The notes under the pieces were generated by a model. The model did not search any database. It had not been told where the DNA came from and saw nothing but the letters and a program-made list of their open reading frames with translations. Both the position numbers and the translations under genes were made by a program. DNA of 5,100 nt from Bacteroidota bacterium. GTDB lineage: Bacteria; Bacteroidota; Bacteroidia; Bacteroidales; Lentimicrobiaceae. The first letter of the stretch is position 1. Each line of letters starts with the position of its first letter. The DNA lies in the NCBI GenBank assembly GCA_023428585.1, contig JAEYXG010000285.1:1-5100 (forward strand). The letters are read 5' to 3'. This document shows, in pieces, positions 1-5,100 of this stretch.

Positions 1-91
1 ACGCGATTTAATATATGATTTAATGCGGACTGCTAAATTAAGCTATTTTTAAATACAAAAGCAACTTAAAATTTCACCCTAAAAATAAACG

Positions 92-146
92 AAAAAACAG
101 CAAATAATATTATCAGTGATCTTACAATAATTGATAATAATTATTG
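92..146 (-). terminator. Weak candidate terminator region after gcvH
   Basis: Eighteen bases after the gcvH stop there is a perfect 8-bp inverted repeat, CAATAATT (125-132) with AATTATTG (139-146) and a 6-base loop. An overlapping alternative pairs TATTATCA (108-115) with TGATAATA (132-139). On the transcribed strand a run of six T follows at 97-92, and a further T-rich stretch lies near 86-81. Stems this AT-rich are weak and the T run is about ten bases away from the nearer stem, so this is not a textbook intrinsic terminator. Position after the last gene is the main argument. Confidence 0.3.
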
Positions 147-164
147 CGTGCTAAACAATCACAA

Positions 165-545
165 TCAAGCTCCAACCAGCTCTTTATAAGCTTCAGAATC
201 TAAAAGTGCATTAAGTTGAGAAAGATCCTGTACCTTTACTTTTACTATCCAACCATCGCCATAAGGATCTTTGTTTATCAATTCAGGAGAACTGTTAAGT
301 GCTTCATTGAATTCCAAAACCTCTGCAGCTACCGGCATAAAAAGGTCACTAACTGTTTTTACAGCTTCAATGCTTCCAAAAGTTTCACTTTCTTCAAGGA
401 TTTCACCTACGGTTTCAACTTCAATGAAAACAATATCACCTAATTCTCCTTGGGCAAAATCAGTGACTCCAACTGTGGCGGTTTCACCTTCAAGCCTGAT
501 CCATTCGTGATCTTTTGTGTACTTTAGGTCGACTGGGATGTTCAT
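165..545 (-). CDS. gcvH: Glycine cleavage system H protein (lipoyl carrier)
   Basis: This cytoplasmic protein carries the aminomethyl intermediate on a lipoyl arm between the P, T and L proteins of the glycine cleavage system. The product has 126 residues, the usual length. Visible marks are KYTKDHEWI near the N-terminus (8-16), VGVTDFAQGELGDIVFIEV (25-43), and the lipoylation site EAVKTVSDL with the modified lysine at Lys63 (codon 357-359). DPYGDGWIVKV follows at about 93-103, and the protein ends LVGA before TGA. The ATG at 543-545 is chosen because MNIPVDLKYTKDHEW matches how GcvH proteins begin. The in-frame TTG at 588-590 would add 15 lysine-rich, unconserved residues and lies upstream of the predicted transcription start. 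No strong Shine-Dalgarno is seen, only A-rich sequence ending AAAGAC, which is normal for Bacteroidota. It lies 95 bases downstream of sprA on the same strand. No gcvP or gcvT is present here, so the other subunits must be encoded elsewhere. One local peculiarity is Ala-Ala at 73-74, where Ser-Gly or Ala-Gly is common. Confidence 0.96.
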   Translation of the reverse strand: MNIPVDLKYTKDHEWIRLEGETATVGVTDFAQGELGDIVFIEVETVGEILEESETFGSIEAVKTVSDLFMPVAAEVLEFNEALNSSPELINKDPYGDGWIVKVKVQDLSQLNALLDSEAYKELVGA

Positions 546-578
546 GTCTTTATAATATTTAAGAGTTTTAATTTTCGT

Positions 579-613
579 CAAAATTAACAAAACCTATTAT
601 TCCTGCACAACAA
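579..613 (-). promoter_or_regulatory. Candidate Bacteroidota-type promoter for gcvH
   Basis: Read on the minus strand, TAATTTTG at 586-579 matches the TAnnTTTG minus-7 consensus exactly. A TTG lies 21 bases upstream at 610-608, with another TTG directly before it at 613-611. This spacing is within the range I recall for the TTG/TAnnTTTG pair used by the Bacteroidota primary sigma factor. Transcription would begin near 575, leaving a leader of about 30 bases before the gcvH ATG. The spacer is very AT-rich, so a chance match is possible, and no transcript data are available here. Confidence 0.45.
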
Positions 614-640
614 TTTATATCTTTCTTTGGGATATTTATT

Positions 641-3600
641 TTATTGAGCCAATGTGAATCGTAAACTGATGCCGGCATTTGTGGTTGAATTGTCAAACTG
701 ATTCGACACAAATGGATTTGTTATGGTTTTATCAAAGAATAACCGGATATTAAATCGTTGATTGATAACGTAATCAGCCGACGTATTAATTGACACCATC
801 CTGTTACCGGTTGAAATCTGGTTAATTGCTTCATCCAACCGTCGTAAAACTGTCTTGTTATCACGAATCGAGAGATCAGCTTTAATGTTAAGATCACTTT
901 TCAATTGTTGACGCCTTCCACCGCTTGACAAATTCAGCTTAACATCCTTGAATCGGTATCCTAATCCAATAATTACCTCATTGTTTGAGACTTCAGTTAA
1001 CTGGTTATTGACAAAACTCAGTGATAAGCTTCGCGATTTTTTAAATTCTATTTTGGTAAGCAAACTGTTGTTCCAGGTCATATCTATATTGAACAATGGG
1101 GCAAATTGCTCTGATATAGTTACAATTTCAATTCTGTTCTTGGGAATGAAATTGCCGGCAACATCAAAAGTTGAAGGGAAGCCCATTGATTCCAGGAAGT
1201 CAATATTGGTAATATATGACCCTACAGCATAGGTTGACCGATATGAGTGACCTATATTAAATTGCTTGAAGTGATCCTTTAAGAAAGGAAGTTTAGACAA
1301 GCCGGTATATGTAAACCGCCAGTTGGGTATTGGTATTTTGGGGAATGCAGATAAGCTAACACTGGTTGCTGATTGTCCGGAATAGGCTGCAAGAAAAGCA
1401 GGAATCAGCACCTCCTGGGAACCTGGACCATAGCCAACAGGGTAACCGGTAGTGTCATTAATTCCGGCAGATGCCGGATTCATGGCTCCTAAGCGGGCGG
1501 CTATAACTCTCCTGTTATTTTTAAACTCCTCGAAGGTGGGTGATATGTTTTCATCACCATCTTTAACAAATGCTGTTTTCAATGAGAAGAACGAAATACT
1601 GAATGACCCGCGTTCCTGCTCACCGCTGGGAGAGAAGACTCCTTCCGCATTAGCTTTAAAGTACTCCTGATGTCCAAATGATTCCTTTTTCTCTGCATTA
1701 AACTCTATTCTAAATTCAGGAAACGGTTCGTAAGTTGCCCTACCGGTCAGATCTCTTGTGAGTCTTGTTATGTATGCATTATTAAGCAGGGTATCTGCCG
1801 ATATCCATCCATTCCTGGCTGCTTCATAACGAATGTCTTCCTGACTACCAAAAACAAAGCCAAGCCCAGGAGCCATATCACTCATACGGTTCCCAATAAG
1901 CTCAGGTTTAGGAGTAAACCCGGGTAATAACGTACCATTTGATTCGGTATATGTAAATTGTACATCCTTAAATCCGGTAATGATTTTAACAACTCCAATT
2001 CCTAATGCTTTCGCCACTTTGCCGGTATTACTCTTTTTTGTAGTATCCTGCACTGCAGCAGTATTGTCCTTTTCTTCAGGCTTATCGGGAGAGAAACGTC
2101 TAGCTCCTGCAGCCTGCTGACGGGTGTTACTGCCTGATTTTTGATTTATTTTTCTTAAGAAACCTACCTTATTATAAAGGTTGGTAAGTCTGGCATTTCC
2201 ATTAATATTGACGGTATTTGAGTTTTCAATGGTGTTACCCATAATCTCCTGAATGGAAATAGGTGAAGCATCCCATCTGAAAGTGCTGTTATAGCGTGTG
2301 TTCAGTGTTAACCAATTAAACAGAGGTATTTTGTTGATTGGCAGAACATAGTTGAGGCTAAAGTTCTGGGTAAAGCGGTTCATGGTACCGAAATTCATTA
2401 CCTCATCCCAAATTGAATCTTTTCTTGCCTGATAATCATCAAGGTTTCTGTCAATCCTTCCGGGGGGCTCATTGATATAGGCATTGGCATTTGCCTGATA
2501 CTCCAATTTAAGTGATTGGGCCAGATCATACTTTAAATCAAAAATTCTATTCCAATCCCACATCTTGATGTAAGTAGGTTCAAGAATTATTAATGCTTCA
2601 CTCTTGTTTCGCAGCAGTTTCTCATTGTATTGGCGATTCATATCTGTACGGAATGAGAACATCTTAGGCATGTAATAAAAGTTAAAGTCTTTTATTATGG
2701 TAAATGCCTTACCCTGAAACATCTTAATCCTGTTGAAAGGCCTGACAGGTTTTGGATTATTGATGAAATTATAACCTAATCCACCCCGATATTGCTTGCG
2801 ACGGTCATATTGTATATCAATATTTTGATGATAGATCTCGCTATATGCATAGGTGAAATCAAAATTCTCAATATCATAGATTTTCGGTTTGCCTATATTA
2901 CCTACTTTCTCCTTACGTACATTGACGAAATTTATATTCTTTCTTTTTGTAATATCCTGAACCTTATTGCGTATGGAGTCTCTTGCATCCTGTTCAAGTT
3001 CCCTGATTTGATCCTTATACAGGATATCAGGATCGAGAGGATTATACTTGGGAGTCATGCGCAGTTCTGAATAGTCAATGTGCATTGGTATCTTTATACC
3101 GCTTTTCTCGGGGAAGAATTTTCCTAACTGGATATTGGAGGCAATATCAAATTGACCACTGGTTTCTTGCTGCCGTTCATTAACTTTCTTCTCTATGCTC
3201 CCAAATCCGGGAGTGGAGTAGGCGCCTGAAACAACAATATTACCCAGGTCAGCCAGATTGGCTGCTATACGGGCGGTAGCTGCCATACCACTCTTTTCAT
3301 CAAAGTCGGTCAGGCGAAGTTCATTTACCCAGATCTCTGCACATTTGGGCTCACCATCATCGTTGTCGTTGAAGGTTTGTTTCTTGGGATTTCTAACACC
3401 AATCATAAATGCTTTTACATCACTGAGGCTGGGCATACCAACAACCGTTATCTTGTTCCCGCCATCAAAAACTTCATATGGTGTAACAACAGTGACCATA
3501 GAACCGGGGGTTCCCATTGAACTGTTTCTTGCCTGTTTGGCATCAACCAGTTTTTGAAGTTCAATATTAAATTCATTTGCCAAAGGCCAAATGGCTCTTT

Positions 3601-5100
3601 GTTCATTGTATGAAGTATTCCAAGGGGTGAACTCCACCGGAAGTTCATATTCATAGTAATTTTCTGTAAAGTCAGAACCAAGGCGTACAAAAACAGTCAG
3701 GTCGCCGGTTGCCAGTTCTTGCTGTTCTCTAACCTTTTCAGCGTGAACGTACATTCTCAGTCTCTTATACTGACGGAAGTCAAAATCTGTAGTCTTATAG
3801 GCGCCACGTGCATCACCGTCCAATAGGTCACAAACTTTAAGTACCATTGACTGCTCATTCAACTCAGTAAGATTGGTTGTACCAACGTTGATCTCGCGTT
3901 CTATGTCAGGAGGAAGGTTGTAATTGACATTGTCTCTTCCTTTGTTTTCTTCGATATTTACTGATGAGATGTCAAATGAAGTGAGACTCTGGTTAGGATC
4001 GGGGTTGTATTCTCCGGGGGCTAGCAAATTGTCGTAATATTTACGCCATTCTCCTCGAACCAGTTCTAGAGTGGCAAAACGCAATACCACTTCCTGTTCA
4101 AAGTTCTTGAGGAACATCCTCATGAAGCGTATGCTCTTGAAATCCTGAATATTGCCAACCACCTTGCTAGGACTCTGAACGGGAATTTTGAATTGGTACC
4201 ACTTGACATCAGCGGTCTTTCCGTTCTCTAACTTGATAGGTTCATCCGGGGTTTGGATATCAACAATGTAGTTTTGCCCAACCCTCATATTGTCGGGATC
4301 AAGCCTTACTTGATACTGAAAGTAGCGTTCTTGTTCATTAAGGGTATTGTCGCGATTTATATCTTCAACATTAGGCAGTGTGGTTGCCTGCGTTTGGAAT
4401 TGTTCAGATGACTGCTCTGATGCCGGTGAATTACCCTCTGTACCATTATACTTTTTATATCGTTCAATTATACTGCTATAGCGGGGATCGGCATCGTAAT
4501 CAGCACCCCTAAAGAAGTGATAATTATCAGCAGAGGGGTCTGTTGAGGCATTGTAATATGCGGTTGATACTGTTCCGAACTGGTTGGCAATCTTTTGAAC
4601 GTATGTAGTGTCGAAGAATGAAAGTTCGTCCTGGTCACGCAGTCCATCATATCCTACGTCCTGGAATGGACGTGCATTGATATCATTGTCAAATGCGTTG
4701 ACCAGCGATTGTAAGGTTGGAACACGCCCCCATATTGTAGTGTCAACATTGGTTATTGTTTCACTGGTTGGCAGTCCATTCTCATAGCTCTTTCTTCCAT
4801 CAGGGAGAATATCTTCAGATATATCACCAAGGTTGAAATATAAATCACCACCAGTGTGGAGTGTATCTTCCGAGAAAGGATCCATCAACCAGAATTCTAT
4901 ATATTCAACATTGGTTGCTTCAAAATCAGTTGATTCAATTTTGCGCATTATTCCTGCCCAACGTGATGCGGGGTCCTCAAGTAAGCCACTTTCATTCAAG
5001 CCTGATGAAACACCGGTAGGTAATACATCATAATTGTATGGCCCTCTTTCAAATGGGAAGTATGAGAGGTTAAGTACCTGGAGATTCATAGGCAGTGAAT
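641..5100 (-). CDS. sprA: SprA/Sov, T9SS outer-membrane translocon, C-terminal part (5' end outside window)
   Basis: This is the type IX secretion translocon, a very large outer-membrane beta-barrel that passes folded cargo carrying T9SS C-terminal signals to the cell surface and is needed for gliding where gliding occurs. About 1,485 codons are visible. The frame stays open to the right edge (Ser-Leu-Pro precede the Met at 5087-5089), so that Met is internal. Full-length homologues have about 2,300-2,500 residues. Numbering from that Met, family signatures appear in order: ERGPYNYD (14-21), WAGIMRK (44-50), EFWLMDPF (65-72), then GYDGL, RYKKYNGTEGNSP, EDINRDNTLNEQERY, LRFATLELVRGEWRKY and EIWVNELRLTDFD (from about 584). 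Later come NGTLLPGF, ARNGWISADTLL, IPAFLAAYSGQ, PIPNWRFTYTGL (about 1253-1264) and HSYRSTYAVGSY. The C-terminal third alternates polar and hydrophobic/aromatic residues, as barrel strands do, and ends in SLRFTLAQ before TAA. There is no frameshift or internal stop. One oddity is GMAA, where I recall GWAA in homologues. Identification rests on remembered family motifs, but they are many and collinear. Confidence 0.97.
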   Translation of the reverse strand, partial: SLPMNLQVLNLSYFPFERGPYNYDVLPTGVSSGLNESGLLEDPASRWAGIMRKIESTDFEATNVEYIEFWLMDPFSEDTLHTGGDLYFNLGDISEDILPDGRKSYENGLPTSETITNVDTTIWGRVPTLQSLVNAFDNDINARPFQDVGYDGLRDQDELSFFDTTYVQKIANQFGTVSTAYYNASTDPSADNYHFFRGADYDADPRYSSIIERYKKYNGTEGNSPASEQSSEQFQTQATTLPNVEDINRDNTLNEQERYFQYQVRLDPDNMRVGQNYIVDIQTPDEPIKLENGKTADVKWYQFKIPVQSPSKVVGNIQDFKSIRFMRMFLKNFEQEVVLRFATLELVRGEWRKYYDNLLAPGEYNPDPNQSLTSFDISSVNIEENKGRDNVNYNLPPDIEREINVGTTNLTELNEQSMVLKVCDLLDGDARGAYKTTDFDFRQYKRLRMYVHAEKVREQQELATGDLTVFVRLGSDFTENYYEYELPVEFTPWNTSYNEQRAIWPLANEFNIELQKLVDAKQARNSSMGTPGSMVTVVTPYEVFDGGNKITVVGMPSLSDVKAFMIGVRNPKKQTFNDNDDGEPKCAEIWVNELRLTDFDEKSGMAATARIAANLADLGNIVVSGAYSTPGFGSIEKKVNERQQETSGQFDIASNIQLGKFFPEKSGIKIPMHIDYSELRMTPKYNPLDPDILYKDQIRELEQDARDSIRNKVQDITKRKNINFVNVRKEKVGNIGKPKIYDIENFDFTYAYSEIYHQNIDIQYDRRKQYRGGLGYNFINNPKPVRPFNRIKMFQGKAFTIIKDFNFYYMPKMFSFRTDMNRQYNEKLLRNKSEALIILEPTYIKMWDWNRIFDLKYDLAQSLKLEYQANANAYINEPPGRIDRNLDDYQARKDSIWDEVMNFGTMNRFTQNFSLNYVLPINKIPLFNWLTLNTRYNSTFRWDASPISIQEIMGNTIENSNTVNINGNARLTNLYNKVGFLRKINQKSGSNTRQQAAGARRFSPDKPEEKDNTAAVQDTTKKSNTGKVAKALGIGVVKIITGFKDVQFTYTESNGTLLPGFTPKPELIGNRMSDMAPGLGFVFGSQEDIRYEAARNGWISADTLLNNAYITRLTRDLTGRATYEPFPEFRIEFNAEKKESFGHQEYFKANAEGVFSPSGEQERGSFSISFFSLKTAFVKDGDENISPTFEEFKNNRRVIAARLGAMNPASAGINDTTGYPVGYGPGSQEVLIPAFLAAYSGQSATSVSLSAFPKIPIPNWRFTYTGLSKLPFLKDHFKQFNIGHSYRSTYAVGSYITNIDFLESMGFPSTFDVAGNFIPKNRIEIVTISEQFAPLFNIDMTWNNSLLTKIEFKKSRSLSLSFVNNQLTEVSNNEVIIGLGYRFKDVKLNLSSGGRRQQLKSDLNIKADLSIRDNKTVLRRLDEAINQISTGNRMVSINTSADYVINQRFNIRLFFDKTITNPFVSNQFDNSTTNAGISLRFTLAQ
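2009..2146 (-). other. Charged low-complexity loop inside SprA
   Basis: Visible residues 982-1027 are rich in Lys, Arg, Glu, Asp, Gln, Asn, Ser, Thr and Ala, and nearly lack aromatic residues (a single Phe). They sit between barrel-like segments, after NLYNKVGFLRK and before the conserved block that runs GFKDVQFTYTESNGTLLPGF. The composition suggests a disordered or solvent-exposed loop joining two barrel strands. I recall that SprA homologues vary in length and sequence at this place. Which side of the membrane it faces cannot be told from this sequence alone. Confidence 0.55.

Noticed and set aside
5..24. Direct repeat of GATTTAAT at 5-12 and 17-24
   Set aside because: An 8-base AT-rich repeat is expected by chance here. 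There are only two copies and no sign of an insertion-site duplication or array.
1..164. Possible small gene or RNA gene downstream of gcvH
   Set aside because: No ATG- or GTG-started frame of useful length exists on either strand, since candidates stop within a few codons, and I see no tRNA-like or riboswitch-like structure.
216..510. Two plus-strand open frames of 75 and 79 codons opposite gcvH
   Set aside because: They lie antisense to a clearly recognised gene, have no family resemblance, and their composition is that of a reverse-strand shadow.
546..590. Upstream TTG start giving a 141-residue GcvH
   Set aside because: The extra 15 residues are not like any GcvH N-terminus I know, and the predicted transcription start falls downstream of this TTG. 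The ATG at 543-545 gives the normal 126 residues.
948..3557. Several plus-strand open frames of 72-99 codons opposite sprA (948-1232, 1452-1670, 2792-3070, 3258-3557)
   Set aside because: All are antisense to conserved SprA sequence, with no recognisable domain and no ribosome-binding context, so they are shadows.
3448..3690. Minus-strand open frame of 80 codons, and a similar one of 60 codons at 4468-4650
   Set aside because: They overlap sprA in another frame, while the sprA frame is intact and carries family motifs across the same stretches. Neither shows a recognisable domain.
1..5100. Undescribed system, mobile element or defence island
   Set aside because: Nearly all of the window is explained by two well-known core genes. 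I see no transposase, recombinase, terminal repeats, CRISPR-like spacing or abrupt base-composition change.

Overview
The window comes from a member of the Bacteroidota. The evidence is a SprA-type translocon gene of the type IX secretion system (T9SS), a system largely confined to that phylum, followed by gcvH. AT-rich gaps, a weak Shine-Dalgarno context and a match to the TAnnTTTG promoter element all agree. The genus cannot be told from this sequence. A gliding or non-gliding marine or environmental Bacteroidales/Flavobacteriia-type organism is plausible.

Both genes lie on the minus strand, so transcription runs from high to low coordinates. Positions 641-5100 hold the C-terminal part of sprA (sov in Porphyromonas), the giant outer-membrane beta-barrel through which T9SS cargo leaves the cell. 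The reading frame is open to the right edge, so the N-terminal part, roughly 900 residues judging from family length, lies outside the window. Positions 546-640 are an AT-rich spacer with a candidate promoter. Positions 165-545 are gcvH, the lipoylated carrier protein of the glycine cleavage system, complete and with its lipoyl-lysine motif intact. Positions 1-164 are non-coding and AT-rich, with weak inverted repeats that may end the gcvH transcript.

The two genes have no obvious functional link: one exports proteins across the outer membrane, the other serves one-carbon metabolism in the cytoplasm. Their adjacency is, from memory, a recurrent arrangement in this phylum. The spacer shows no convincing terminator, so sprA transcripts may read into gcvH, while the candidate promoter would also allow gcvH to be expressed alone. 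I found no undescribed system, mobile element, CRISPR array or RNA gene. The findings below are modest and concern gene arrangement, regulation and a few local sequence peculiarities.
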